Numbered from the stretch's first letter, positions 27,501 to 35,850 are shown. The stretch is DNA of 64,000 bases from Chitinophagaceae bacterium (GCA_027486835.1 JAIXOJ010000160.1:1-64000); one strand, 5' to 3'. Numbers and translations are program-made. Notes: generated from the letters alone by a model not told the origin.

Positions 27501-28044
27501 GGTTCATCGGTTTTTGAAAAAACTGTGGCGTTTGTTTTTTGATGAGCTAAAAGGCAAGCAATGGAATGAGCAAGAACCCACTGCTGCCGAACTGAAAATA
27601 TTGCACCGCACCATCAAAAAAATTGAGGACGACACTGAGCGTTTTAGTTTTAATACCGCCGTAAGTGCTTTTATGGTGTGTGTAAATGATTTAGCCGATG
27701 TTAAGTGCCACAAGAGTGCTATACTAGAACCTGTTTTAATTCTGTTAGCACCTTATGCTCCGCATATTGCAGAAGAATTATGGCATGCTTTGGGTAATAC
27801 TACCTTGGTAATTGATGCTCCCTTCCCCGTTTTTGAAGCCAAACATGTGGTGGAAAGTGCCAAAGATTACCCAGTAAGTATCAATGGAAAAGTAAGAACC
27901 AACATAACCATTGGCCTTGATGTGGAACAAGCTGGCGTAGAAACCATTGTATTGAACAATGACGTGGTAAAAAAATGGCTAGAAGGTAAAGACCCTAAGA
28001 AAATAGTGTTTGTAAAAAACAGGATGATTAATATCGTTCTGTAA
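24532..28044 (+). CDS. leuS: Leucyl-tRNA synthetase with in-frame DUF559 nuclease-like insert
   Basis: 1170 residues; charges tRNA-Leu. Class I motifs are intact: PSGAGLHVGHPLGY (HIGH region) and EKMSKSK (KMSKS region), as are the editing-domain TTRPDTIFG segment and the Bacteroidota-specific ILEDGKYICG segment near the C-terminal part. The protein is about 200-250 residues longer than usual. Between DFKVK (about residue 290) and LKVYTTRPDT (about 491), where relatives have a short turn at the entry to the editing domain, lie about 195 extra residues: repeat-encoded peptide (SPLPLSEGEGQGR twice), a DUF559-type domain, then SPSPLERGWGEV. A second short insert, SPSLSERGWGEV, lies near residue 730. 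The frame is unbroken, so the enzyme is probably functional with a surface-exposed passenger. Confidence 0.93.
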   Translation: MEYNFNEIEQKWQKHWNDAKAYSVSNTSTKPKYYVLDMFPYPSGAGLHVGHPLGYIASDIYSRYKRLKGFNVLHPMGYDAFGLPAEQYAIEHGVHPAVSTDQNIRNFRNQLDKIGFCYDWEREVRTSDPSYHKWTQWIFLQLFNSYFHPTLKKATPIAALVGSFELEGSVQIDGLRAQVSPFTADEWKIFGEKKQQEILMEFRLAFCGYGEVNWCEALGTVLANDEVVNGVSERGGFPVVKKTLRQWYLRITDYADRLLNDLDKLEWSEAMKEMQTNWIGKSTGAEIDFKVKTSTSPLPLSEGEGQGREAATLPLSEGANETSPLPLSEGEGQGRVALAQEKLAAPRYFTSTAEQWKYLEQFAKTNRKNQTEAEAIIWEEVRNRKIDGFKFRRQHPVAGFIPDFTCLEQKLIIEIDGDYHEEIDQKKYDEARSAWLRENDFSMLRFSNDEVLSDLKSVVEKIKLTLASLQGVNAGKSPSPLERGWGEVTLKVYTTRPDTIFGVDFMVIAPEHALVSSITTASQQAEVDSYITYVKSRSERERQAEKKITGAFTGACAINPFDGREIPIWISEYVLAGYGTGAIMAVPCGDERDFKFANYFNIPITNILGDAFNGTEPNPTKDAILHNSGFLNGMVLRDAIDVVVTKLEEMGIGKRKINFRMRDAAFSRQRYWGEPFPIVWKNGIAYPLPESELPLTLPKVDSYSPGPDGEGPLANIPEWVNQYTSKSPSLSERGWGEVEGGQLETNTMPGYAGSSWYFLRYMDPHNSEAFASKQATDYWNQVDLYIGGTEHAVGHLLYSRMWTKALHDLGHLSFDEPFRRLLNQGMITGSSRFVYRYQLINTSVTSEADIFVSFGLDEKVRSGKIPTEGIAFMINELIPNYCNLDTLKKRNATFLVSKIHVDVNLVDGVELDIEAFKKWRNGEYAHAEFILEDGKYICGVETEKMSKSKFNTVNPDDLVAKFGADTFRMYEMFLGPIEQSKPWDTKGIEGVHRFLKKLWRLFFDELKGKQWNEQEPTAAELKILHRTIKKIEDDTERFSFNTAVSAFMVCVNDLADVKCHKSAILEPVLILLAPYAPHIAEELWHALGNTTLVIDAPFPVFEAKHVVESAKDYPVSINGKVRTNITIGLDVEQAGVETIVLNNDVVKKWLEGKDPKKIVFVKNRMINIVL
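25414..25994 (+). mobile_element. Inverted-repeat-bounded DUF559 element inside leuS
   Basis: The first 21 bases (25414-25434, ACCTCACCCCTACCCCTCTC plus C) match the complement of the last 21 (25974-25994) at 20 of 21 positions. The left side holds two direct copies of a 43-base unit (25414-25456 and 25495-25537, one mismatch, 81 bases apart, so in frame), with a decayed third between. The right side has a 9-bp perfect hairpin (25962-25970 and 25974-25982). Inside is a DUF559 domain (about residues 347-470 of the host protein) with EAEAIIWEEVRNRK, GFKFRRQHP, then IPDF (near 402) and IEIDG (near 414), the acidic residues of a Vsr/PD-(D/E)xK-like nuclease. No target-site duplication is evident. 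Confidence 0.8.
26713..26744 (+). repeat. Second in-frame copy of the palindromic right end, inside leuS
   Basis: CCCTCTCTTTCGGAGAGGGG followed by TTGGGGTGAGGT is almost identical to the right end of the DUF559 element at 25962-25994 and is read in the same frame (SPSLSERGWGEV). It lies in a loop before the conserved LETNTMPGYAGSSW segment, so the protein tolerates it. Confidence 0.8.
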
Positions 28045-28239
28045 CGAAACATTCTGTGGAGGAATAAAGCCTGGTTGGGATGTATGTTTTTGAATTCAAG
28101 GTTCAAAAACATACATCTTGCATGGCATTTATTAGGCCGCCAAGAAAAAGGAATGTGGGCACTCACCATAATGTAAGATCCATTTCCCTATATTAGCAAA
28201 AGGATATACTGGAATGGAATTGTAAGAAGACAGAATCGT

Positions 28240-28983
28240 ATGGCATTGGTACAGAAAGAAATAGCAAATTCAGGTTGGCGCGTTACCTACCTTTTTGATG
28301 ATGAAAAACCCTTTACTGAACAGGATTTAGCTTTGGAAGCATCTTGGGAAATATGTGTAGCAAAAGAAGCTGCTTTGTCCAAGACGATTCAAGCCGCTTC
28401 TGATCAATATGAGTCGATTAGCGAAGAAATAAAAGCCTTGCGTAATCTTTTGGAATTAATAGAGGAGCTTTCTTTAGATGCAAGAAATGAAGCTGATGAA
28501 TGCTGGCAGACCATGTTGGTTTCAGAAGACTATTCATTGGCAGGAATCGCAGAAAAAGTTGCAACAACTAACAAAAGCATTGATGAGTATCACGAAAAAT
28601 TATTACCGCTATCCCAGAAAGTGATGGCATTGAGTGATATTTTGGATAAATTGAAGGAACAATCAGAGGAAGTTTCGCACTATGAAATTTTTGTAAAAAC
28701 CAAAAAACAACATTCAAGAACCCACGAAATCAATTCTATCGACGTTGTCTCTTTCGATGCAGCGGTTGAATCAAGCCGTTATTACATTCAGTATGAAAAA
28801 GAAAAGCGAACAAGACTGTATTGTATTCTAAATGACTATGTGGATGATAGCAATACCCTTATGCTAGAAACCGAAATGGTGTATGCTGTATGGACAGAGT
28901 TTGGCAAGAGAGTAGAAATTTTAAACAAAATATTGCGCCAGAAAATAAGACCACTAGGCATAGAGGATGTAAACCTCAACTAA
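28240..28983 (+). CDS. Hypothetical coiled-coil protein
   Basis: 247 residues, soluble, not recognised. A short N-terminal region (VQKEIANSGWRVTYLFDDEKPF) is followed by long acidic helices (about 35-180) likely to form coiled coils (EEIKALRNLLELIEELSL, LPLSQKVMALSDILDKLKEQ), then a helical C-terminus with VVSFDAAVESSRYYIQYEKE. It lies alone between leuS and the M28 peptidase, 195 bases after leuS, with no obvious promoter. Its codon use looks like the chromosome. The 320-base gap that follows holds only the -7 box at 29271. Confidence 0.6.
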   Translation: MALVQKEIANSGWRVTYLFDDEKPFTEQDLALEASWEICVAKEAALSKTIQAASDQYESISEEIKALRNLLELIEELSLDARNEADECWQTMLVSEDYSLAGIAEKVATTNKSIDEYHEKLLPLSQKVMALSDILDKLKEQSEEVSHYEIFVKTKKQHSRTHEINSIDVVSFDAAVESSRYYIQYEKEKRTRLYCILNDYVDDSNTLMLETEMVYAVWTEFGKRVEILNKILRQKIRPLGIEDVNLN

Positions 28984-29270
28984 AATTTGCCATACCTTAT
29001 TGAGGTTGAATTAGTACTTCAATTGTTTGGATGAATTATTACCTACATCAATCTTGATTGCTTTAACTTGTCTAATAGGTTTGATTAATGACCTCATTAG
29101 CTAAAGATAACAGTTGACTCCCTCGAAAAAAGGGAAATTATCAGTTATCATAACCGCTAAAAGCATACATGCTACCACCTAAAACTTACAACTTGCCAAG
29201 TTATACAACCAATTCATGAACTTATACACACACCTTTATTATTAGCCAAGCCATAAATAAGCGAGGCAAT

Positions 29271-29278
29271 TAGATTTG
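29271..29278 (+). promoter_or_regulatory. Candidate -7 box of the M28 peptidase gene
   Basis: TAGATTTG fits TAnnTTTG. Its last base is the first base of a GTG that opens the frame, which argues that translation begins at the ATG 27 bases further on. Confidence 0.5.
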
Positions 29279-29304
29279 TGCTATCTAACTTTATTGGCGT
29301 AATA

Positions 29305-30951
29305 ATGAAACAGCTATTCTTTATTCTTGCTTTCATTCCACTTCTTGGCTTTTCACAAAGCAAAAAGAAACGATTAAAAGCGGCACAGGAAGCAAAACAG
29401 GCTTTGGTTGCTAGACTTACATCGCATGTTCGGTTGCTGGCTAGTGATAGTATGCAAGGGCGGCTTGCTGGTTCAGCGGGTGAACAAATGGCTTTGGAAT
29501 ATTTGGTGAATCATTACCGGAAATGCCAAATTGAACCCAAGGGTAGCAACGAATACGTTCAAAAATTCACCATTGAATCTGGTAAAAAAATACATCCAGC
29601 CACTTCTTTAATTATCAATAAACAACCTGCTACCTTACAGCAACATTTTTTCCCATTAGCCTATAGTGCCTGCAAATCTGTAACCAATGAAGTGGCCATG
29701 TCGCTCAACGAATCGGGAAATATCTGGTTTAAAGACCTCAAAGACTGTATAGAAGACAACCAAGACAATCCCCATTTTAGCATAACCGAAACCTTGAAAA
29801 ATCAGGTGCAAAAAGCCACTTCCCGCGGTGCCACTGCACTGATTATTTACAATAGTGGCACTACACCCGACCGAATCTCTTTTGACAAAAACGATACTAC
29901 CACTTATGCATCCATACCAGTCATTTACCTTACCAGCGAAGGATTGCATCGTTTCTTTGCCGACCAAGCCGCTTTGCAAGAAGTGACACTTAACGTAAAA
30001 CTCGAAACATTTGAACGGACGGCTAACAATGTGTTGGCTTTCATTGACAATAAAGCACCGAACACGGTAGTAATTGGTGCACACTACGACCATCTAGGCT
30101 TTGGCGAGGACAATAATGCTTTAGACACCCTCCACCAAGTGCACAATGGTGCCGATGACAACGCTAGTGGTACCGCAGCACTACTAGAACTAGCGCCATT
30201 ATTAAAAACCAGTACCTACAAAAACAACAACTATTTATTGGCTCATTTTAGTGGAGAAGAACTGGGTTTGCTGGGGAGTAAATATTGGTTGAAAAACAGC
30301 ACCATTAATACCCCAATCAATTACATGATTAATATGGATATGATTGGCCGGTACGATACTACACACCAATTAATGTTAGGCGGATTGGGTACCTCTCCGC
30401 AGTGGGGCGACATCATCAAGACGATAGAACACAACAGTTTACGCACCAAAATAGACAGTACTGGTGCAGGGCCAAGCGACCATGCCAGCTTTTATCGCGC
30501 TGGCATACCTGTGTTATTTCTGTTCACAGGATTACATGCAGACTACCACAAAACAACGGATGATGCTGCCCTTATTAATTATGAAAGCATGGCAGATGTG
30601 GTGGCATTTGTACATCAACTTATTGGCAACGCAGATGGGAAAGGAAAATTAGGATTTGCCAAAACGAAGGAGCCGACAATAAATAAATCGGCAAAATATA
30701 CCGTGTCGCTAGGGGTAATGCCAGATTACAGTTTTTCGGGTAAAGGTTTGAGGATAGATGGCGTAAGCACGGGCAAACCAGCAGAAAAAATTGGCTTAAA
30801 AGCAGGAGATGTTTTGCTACAATTGGGTAATTATCCCTTTGGTAATATTTACGAATACATGGAGGTATTATCCAAATTTGCTGCTGGTGACCATACCGAA
30901 TTGGTTTTTGAACGTAACGGTACGAAACAAACCGTTGCTGTACAGTTTTAA
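29305..30951 (+). CDS. M28 family metallopeptidase with PA and PDZ domains, exported
   Basis: 548 residues from the ATG at 29305. The frame also opens at GTG 29278, but the ATG gives a clean signal peptide (MKQLFFILAFIPLLGFSQ) and the -7 box overlaps the GTG. After the signal: an N-terminal part of the M28 fold interrupted by a protease-associated insert (about 120-240), then the zinc and catalytic residues in IGAHYDHLGFG, HNGADDNASGTAALLE, FSGEELGLLGSKYW, NMDMIGR and HKTTDDA. A PDZ domain closes the protein (GLRIDGVSTGKPAEKIGLKA). It should hydrolyse peptides in the periplasm or at the surface; the exact substrate is unknown. Single gene. Confidence 0.9.
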   Translation: MKQLFFILAFIPLLGFSQSKKKRLKAAQEAKQALVARLTSHVRLLASDSMQGRLAGSAGEQMALEYLVNHYRKCQIEPKGSNEYVQKFTIESGKKIHPATSLIINKQPATLQQHFFPLAYSACKSVTNEVAMSLNESGNIWFKDLKDCIEDNQDNPHFSITETLKNQVQKATSRGATALIIYNSGTTPDRISFDKNDTTTYASIPVIYLTSEGLHRFFADQAALQEVTLNVKLETFERTANNVLAFIDNKAPNTVVIGAHYDHLGFGEDNNALDTLHQVHNGADDNASGTAALLELAPLLKTSTYKNNNYLLAHFSGEELGLLGSKYWLKNSTINTPINYMINMDMIGRYDTTHQLMLGGLGTSPQWGDIIKTIEHNSLRTKIDSTGAGPSDHASFYRAGIPVLFLFTGLHADYHKTTDDAALINYESMADVVAFVHQLIGNADGKGKLGFAKTKEPTINKSAKYTVSLGVMPDYSFSGKGLRIDGVSTGKPAEKIGLKAGDVLLQLGNYPFGNIYEYMEVLSKFAAGDHTELVFERNGTKQTVAVQF

Positions 30952-31079
30952 CTAGCATTCGTAGCAGAAAAAGGTGGCAAGAATTTGTTTCGCTCCCATA
31001 ATTTAAACCTCAGCCCAACGACTCACCTAAAGAATGGGAACTGCAATCTTTTGAATGTGTAGGCACTTATAGTTGCTGC

Positions 31080-31877
31080 TTAACAAACTACATGCTTGGT
31101 TTTGATGCTGTGTTCATAGTGTTGTTGCATGGTAATATAATCGCCTTCTTTTTCTAGATCCTTCACCAACTTCCAAAGCCGTTCTACAAGTAAGGGGCCG
31201 CACCAGCGTTTAGTGTATGTAGGCAGTGCAGTATTTTGAATGGCATCAGTAAATTCCCAAGGATGAAAATACAAACAGATGTAACCATCCTTTTTGAGGG
31301 TTTGAAGTGCCAAATGTTTATACACACTATAGGGTAGGTTCTTAAACGCCAACCAAAACAAGGGGAATCGAAGCATGGGACTTACGGAGGAAGGAATTCG
31401 AGTAACGCCCTCTTCGGAATAATGGGTACGGGGCAAGCGCAGGTTGTTGTACCGGCCGGGGATATAGGTAGGGTTGATGGAAGAATCGTACAAATAACCC
31501 GCTTTGCCAACTGCCTCCATAGATACTGCCCGCATCCTGGGCATACGCAAACCGGTGATATTGGTTTTACAAATAGATGCTAAAACGTTTTTTGATTGCA
31601 GCAAATGCGCCTCCTCAAATTGTGAATGGTAATAGGTATGCGAAGCAATTTCATGTTGTAACGCCAGAGAAGCCATTTGTTCGGGGTGATGAATGGCGTA
31701 AGTGGCTGTTGTAAACAAAGTGGCTCGTAAGTTAGGATGTTGCAGCACGGGCAAAATAGCTGCCACGCCAGCTGCACCAATGGAAAGTTGTTCATTTAAT
31801 GTAATGGATTGGTGGTATTCCAAGGGCATGTCGAACTCCTCCACATCAAAACTCAATAAGATAGACCGTTGTTTCAT
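31080..31877 (-). CDS. Polysaccharide deacetylase-like (NodB homology) protein
   Basis: 265 residues, no signal peptide. NodB-type motifs: LLSFDVEEFD (catalytic and metal Asp), HEIASHTYYHSQ (metal His pair), GLRMPRMRAVS (the RxPR-like motif), and YICLYFHPWEF near the end (final His). Family members remove acetyl or formyl groups from sugars. The start overlaps the stop of the glycosyltransferase gene by four bases, so the two are translated together; a cytoplasmic or membrane-surface deacetylase acting on the sugar carried by that transferase's product is a reasonable inference. C-terminal region after the last His is unusual and unassigned. Confidence 0.83.
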   Translation of the reverse strand: MKQRSILLSFDVEEFDMPLEYHQSITLNEQLSIGAAGVAAILPVLQHPNLRATLFTTATYAIHHPEQMASLALQHEIASHTYYHSQFEEAHLLQSKNVLASICKTNITGLRMPRMRAVSMEAVGKAGYLYDSSINPTYIPGRYNNLRLPRTHYSEEGVTRIPSSVSPMLRFPLFWLAFKNLPYSVYKHLALQTLKKDGYICLYFHPWEFTDAIQNTALPTYTKRWCGPLLVERLWKLVKDLEKEGDYITMQQHYEHSIKTKHVVC

Positions 31878-32827
31878 GGCAATTTGCTTTCGCGGATGAT
31901 GTAATGAGGGCGTTGCTTGCTTTGCATAAATAATTTACCTAAGTAGGTGCCTATGATACCTAAGATCATTAATTGCATTCCTCCAAAGAATGCGATGGTT
32001 GCAATGACGGAAGCCCATCCTGAAACGGGATGTTCCCAAACCAAGCTAATAACTATGTAGGGAATATACAGCAAAGACAGCAGGGAAAAGGTGAAGCCGA
32101 GGTAGGTGGCAATGTACAAAGGCTTAGTAGTAAAAGAAGTGATGCCCCTAATGGCTAGTTTAAACAAGGCAGTGGTGCTGTATTTGGTTTCGCCAAATGC
32201 CCTTTTATCGGGTATATAAGGAATACTTTTTTGTTGAAAGCCCACCCATTTAATCAAACCACGGTAAAACAAGTCTTGCTCTTGTAGGGAATTTAAAATA
32301 GTAACTACCTTTTTATCAATAAGCCTGAAATCAGAAATGCCATCTTCGAGTTCAATGTCGGAAAGTTGGTTCACCAATTTATAAAACCAATGAGAGGTTT
32401 GTTTATTTAAAAAACTCGTGTGTTCATTGGCAAATTCGCGGTGGGCATATACCACTTCAAAACCCTTTTCCCAATGAGCAATCATTTCTTTAATGAGTGC
32501 GGGGGGGTGTTGCAAATCGGCATCGATGGTAACTGCTGCATCGCCTTTAGAAGCATTGAGCCCCGCAGCAAGGGCATTGTCTTTTCCAAAATTTCTAGAG
32601 AAATCAAGGTATGCTACCCTTTGGTCAATGGCAGCTAAGGATACCAACACCTCGCGGGTTTGGTCGCTGCTGCCATCGTTTATAAAAATAATTTGGTAGT
32701 TATATTGGGGCAATGATGCAAACACTGCTTTTACCGCCTCGTTAAACGGATGGATATTACCCGACTCATTAAAAGCAGGTACGATAATATCTATTGATTT
32801 AATAACAGGGTCAAGCGTGTTTGTCAT
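31874..32827 (-). CDS. GT2 glycosyltransferase, polyprenyl-phosphate type (GtrB/DPM1-like)
   Basis: 317 residues. GT-A domain (about 8-230) with IIVPAFNESGNI, the metal-binding DAD in VTIDADLQHPP, and DGISDFRLIDKK, then two C-terminal membrane helices (about 235-300). This is the layout of enzymes that move a sugar from a nucleotide donor to undecaprenyl or dolichyl phosphate on the inner membrane. It is followed, with a four-base overlap, by a deacetylase, as in lipid A aminosugar modification loci such as ArnC/ArnD or FlmF2/NaxD; no flippase-like final transferase is visible nearby. The donor sugar cannot be read from sequence. Confidence 0.9.
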   Translation of the reverse strand: MTNTLDPVIKSIDIIVPAFNESGNIHPFNEAVKAVFASLPQYNYQIIFINDGSSDQTREVLVSLAAIDQRVAYLDFSRNFGKDNALAAGLNASKGDAAVTIDADLQHPPALIKEMIAHWEKGFEVVYAHREFANEHTSFLNKQTSHWFYKLVNQLSDIELEDGISDFRLIDKKVVTILNSLQEQDLFYRGLIKWVGFQQKSIPYIPDKRAFGETKYSTTALFKLAIRGITSFTTKPLYIATYLGFTFSLLSLLYIPYIVISLVWEHPVSGWASVIATIAFFGGMQLMILGIIGTYLGKLFMQSKQRPHYIIRESKLP

Positions 32828-33003
32828 GTATGAGCCACATAGTTAAAACATTATTGCCATAGATGGCATTCCAAATTCTAAAAATGAAAGACAAAAGGCA
32901 AGTTAGTAATATGGCTATGGTAGCCCCCTAACTTTCATTAGAACTTTTTGTGTGGGGAGGATTTCGTAGTGAAAATATCCCTCGTAGAACAAGATAGTTT
33001 TAT

Positions 33004-34041
33004 TTAAGCATTAATTTCCCATACCTCTTTACCCCTAAGCAATTTATCCAAATTGCCTTTTCCTTTGGCAGCAAGCGCTTCTTCTATTTGCATAGCCATA
33101 ACATCTTCGTAGCAAGCTCGGTCAGATTCATAAAACACACCGAATGGTCTTGGGAAATGGCCTTCTATACGAGGGTCGTCAAACATTCTTACGAGTATCT
33201 GGGCTTTGTAAAAGTCGCGTTCGTCATGAATCCATAAATCGTTAGGGCTGTAGCCAGCAGATACATCTACAATTTCTGGTTTCAAGCCATTTAAGCGGAT
33301 GCCTTTGTCTTTATTAGCACCAAAAATCAAGGGCTGACCATGTTCTAAAAACAATACTTCTTGTGCCTTAGACGATTTTTCGGTAAAGATTTCGAAAGCA
33401 CCATCGTTGAAAATATTGCAATTCTGGTAGATTTCTAAGAAAGAAGCGCCTTTGTGTAAATGGCTGCGGGTAAGGGTTGTTTGCAGGTGTTTTGGATCTC
33501 TATCCATACTACGGGCAATAAACGTAGCATCAGCCCCTAGAGCAAGTGCCAATGGGTTAAACGGATGGTCAATACTACCCATGGGCGTACTTTTTGTGAT
33601 TTTATTCTCTTCAGATGTGGGAGAATATTGCCCTTTGGTAAGCCCGTAGATTTGATTGTTGAACAATAAAATGTTTACATCAAAATTCCTTCTCAATAAA
33701 TGTATGGTGTGGTTGCCCCCTATGCTAAGGCCATCACCATCGCCAGTTACAATCCAAACGCTTAATTCTGGTCTAGCCGCCTTTAAGCCACTGGCCACTG
33801 CTGTGGCACGGCCATGGATGGAGTGCATACCAAACGTATTCATGTAATAAGGAAAACGGCTGCTGCAACCTATTCCACTGATGATAACAATATTTTCTTT
33901 AGGCACGCCAATGGAGGGCATAACCTTTTGCACTTGGGCTAATATGGAGTAATCACCACAACCAGGACACCAACGCACTTCCTGATCTGTAGCAAAATCT
34001 TTGGCTGTTAAAGTAATGGGTGACGCTATAACTTCCGACAT
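33004..34041 (-). CDS. korB: 2-oxoglutarate:ferredoxin oxidoreductase, beta subunit
   Basis: 345 residues from the ATG at 34039-34041 (MSEVIASPITL). The frame continues upstream for 39 codons, but that part is low-quality sequence near repeats, and family members begin like the chosen start. It binds thiamine diphosphate and transfers electrons from oxidative decarboxylation of a 2-oxoacid to ferredoxin. Visible motifs: EVRWCPGCGDYSILAQ, GIGCSSRFPYYMNTFG, GDGDGLSIGGNH (TPP-Mg site), and NQIYGLTKGQ. The alpha subunit, usually adjacent, is absent here: the upstream 630 bases contain no gene and the downstream gene is a glycosyltransferase. The specific 2-oxoacid is inferred from likeness only. 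Confidence 0.88.
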   Translation of the reverse strand: MSEVIASPITLTAKDFATDQEVRWCPGCGDYSILAQVQKVMPSIGVPKENIVIISGIGCSSRFPYYMNTFGMHSIHGRATAVASGLKAARPELSVWIVTGDGDGLSIGGNHTIHLLRRNFDVNILLFNNQIYGLTKGQYSPTSEENKITKSTPMGSIDHPFNPLALALGADATFIARSMDRDPKHLQTTLTRSHLHKGASFLEIYQNCNIFNDGAFEIFTEKSSKAQEVLFLEHGQPLIFGANKDKGIRLNGLKPEIVDVSAGYSPNDLWIHDERDFYKAQILVRMFDDPRIEGHFPRPFGVFYESDRACYEDVMAMQIEEALAAKGKGNLDKLLRGKEVWEINA

Positions 34042-34159
34042 AAATTGGATATGTTTTAAAGTTGGGAAAAATAAAAAGGGTGGCGAAGATAGTGTTGCTA
34101 GGCATAATCTATGTTCTTGAATTTTATCAGGGTGCATAAAAGTTTTCACCTCCTTCACA

Positions 34160-34260
34160 AATCTTTATTGGGTTTGAAGCCCTATAAAGGTTAAAACGAA
34201 GCTTTAAAGCGAAAAACTTTTATGCCCCCTTTTACAGCGTTTTCTATAGGGCTAAGAAAC
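34160..34260. repeat. Intergenic palindrome-rich segment upstream of korB
   Basis: CTTTATTGGG near 34167 and CCCTATAAAG near 34180 form a nearly perfect inverted repeat related to that at 5909-5943. It is followed by a CGAAAAACTTTTATGC copy at 34210, which is the outer arm of the dispersed palindrome found whole at 34483-34568, and by a further CTATAGGGCT. These look like remnants of dispersed elements. Confidence 0.5.
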
Positions 34261-34304
34261 AATAAACCAGCACTATAAGAGATTTAACCTTGGCTAACAC
34301 AGGT

Positions 34305-34417
34305 AAGACCTATACCAACCCAGGTTTGGGGTGGCTCCCCCCACCTATGTACCTGCGGCGAAGGAGGTAAAACCTGTGCCGACCGAGGTTTGAGGTGGGG
34401 ATCCCCACCTATGTACC
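34305..34417. repeat. Two direct 49-base repeats, 64 bases apart
   Basis: 34305-34353 and 34369-34417 share AACC...CCGAGGTTTGAGGTGG-like sequence ending CCCACCTATGTACC, at roughly three quarters identity by eye. Each holds a small GTGG...CCAC hairpin, perfect in the second copy around GGATCC. No gene is in this 630-base gap. Confidence 0.6.
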
Positions 34418-34482
34418 CCCCCTCCCCACCCCTAATTAGTAAAGAAAAATAGCAAGTTGGAATGGGAAAGAAGCCAACCGAT

Positions 34483-34568
34483 GCATAAAATTATTTCGCA
34501 GTTATTAGTTAAACCTCACCCCCAACCCCTCTCCGAAAGGCGAGGGGCAAAACGAAAAACTTTTATGC
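34483..34568. repeat. Dispersed nested palindrome, complete copy
   Basis: Outer arms GCATAAAATTATTTCG (34483-34498) and CGAAAAACTTTTATGC (34553-34568) pair at 13 of 16 positions. Inside is CCTCACCCCCAACCCCTCTC (34514 on), then GAAA, then GGCGAGGGG. The inner core is the same as the terminal repeat of the DUF559 element in leuS. Related copies lie at 54898, 55524 and 56595. Confidence 0.75.
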
Positions 34569-34677
34569 CCCAATTTTTATTGCAGGCAGTTTGTTAATCT
34601 GTAGCGATTATATTCGTTTTCGATACAAATAAAAATTTCAACCACTTCTTATTGTTTATTTTCTATTTTCTACTACC

Positions 34678-35850
34678 ATGGAATCGTCCATATTACAACA
34701 ACAATTTCTATTAAAGAGCGGCCTTACTTATTTAAATTTTGGGGCTTTTGGCGGATGTCCGAAGCCTGTTTTTGATGCTTATCAAGCGTTTCAACTGGAG
34801 GTGGAGCGAGATCCCACTTTGTTTTTCTTGGAAAAAGGGCCTGCATATTTGAATACTGCTCGCGAAGCTTTGGCCAACTTTCTTAATTGCTCCGCTGATG
34901 ATGTGGTGTATGTAACCAATCCTTCCTATGGGGTAAATATTGTGGCCAAAAGTTTCCCCCTGAAACCGGGAGACGAAGTGCTTACGACTAATTTGGAGTA
35001 TGGTGCTTGCGACCGCACTTGGAGCTATTATTGCGAAAAAAAGGGCGCAAACCTGGTTAGGCAACCCATCCGTTTTCCTCTCGCATCTAGCGAGGATTTT
35101 ATTGCACAATTTGTTGCAGGCATCAACTCAAATACGAAACTCATTTTCATCAGTCAAGTAACTAGTGCCACTGGTTTGCGCCTGCCTGTTGAAGCCATTT
35201 GTGCCATTGCCAAAGAGCGCGGCATTCCTTGCTTTGTAGATGGAGCACATGCCGTTGGTCAATTGCCGGTTGATTTGTCCACTTTAGGGGCTACTATGTA
35301 CACTGGGGCTTGCCACAAATGGATGCTTGCACCCAAAGGTTCCTCCTTTCTTTTTGTGCAAAAAGAATGGCAATTAATACTCGATCCATTGTTGGTCAGT
35401 TGGGGTTATCAGAGTATTAACCCCTCTCATTCGCAGTATATAGACTATCATCAAATGCAAGGTACAAGAGACTATGCTGCATTTTTAGCCACGCCAACCG
35501 CTATTGCATTTATGCAGGCGCACGATTGGAAAACGGTGAGCGCTCATTGCAAAGCCATCACCCAAAATAATGCAGCTCGATTTGCTGAATTGTTGGGCAC
35601 CACACCACTTAGCCCAGTAACCGACGATTTTGTAGCTCAATTGTACAGCATACCCATCATAACCCCTTCGCCTCAGCAGCTACATGATATATTGTATCAC
35701 CAATACTATATTCAAGTACCGATTATGCAGCAGGGGAATAGTACATTTTTGAGATATTCCGTTCAGGGCTATAACCAGCAATCGGATTTAGATGCGCTTT
35801 ATCAGGCTTTGGTGGAACTAAAAGGGACGTATTGGGTGTATAGAGGGTAA
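34678..35850 (+). CDS. Class V aminotransferase-fold PLP enzyme
   Basis: 390 residues, cytoplasmic. The fold-type I PLP enzyme pattern is clear: TNPSYGVNIVAKS at the cofactor phosphate region, CFVDGAHAVGQLPVDL with the Asp-x-Ala-His that contacts the ring, and TGACHKWMLAPKGSSFL with the Schiff-base Lys at about 214. Within the family it looks most like the isopenicillin N epimerase-like or hercynylcysteine-lyase-like branch rather than IscS cysteine desulfurases, because the catalytic Cys loop typical of those is not seen. The reaction is therefore undefined. Single gene with no close partner. Confidence 0.85.
   Translation: MESSILQQQFLLKSGLTYLNFGAFGGCPKPVFDAYQAFQLEVERDPTLFFLEKGPAYLNTAREALANFLNCSADDVVYVTNPSYGVNIVAKSFPLKPGDEVLTTNLEYGACDRTWSYYCEKKGANLVRQPIRFPLASSEDFIAQFVAGINSNTKLIFISQVTSATGLRLPVEAICAIAKERGIPCFVDGAHAVGQLPVDLSTLGATMYTGACHKWMLAPKGSSFLFVQKEWQLILDPLLVSWGYQSINPSHSQYIDYHQMQGTRDYAAFLATPTAIAFMQAHDWKTVSAHCKAITQNNAARFAELLGTTPLSPVTDDFVAQLYSIPIITPSPQQLHDILYHQYYIQVPIMQQGNSTFLRYSVQGYNQQSDLDALYQALVELKGTYWVYRG

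Noticed and set aside
29278-29304. GTG start for the M28 peptidase
   Set aside because: It overlaps a good -7 box, and the ATG 27 bases later gives a proper signal peptide.
34042-34158. 39-residue N-terminal extension of KorB
   Set aside because: Family members start near the chosen ATG, and the extension has no conserved sequence.
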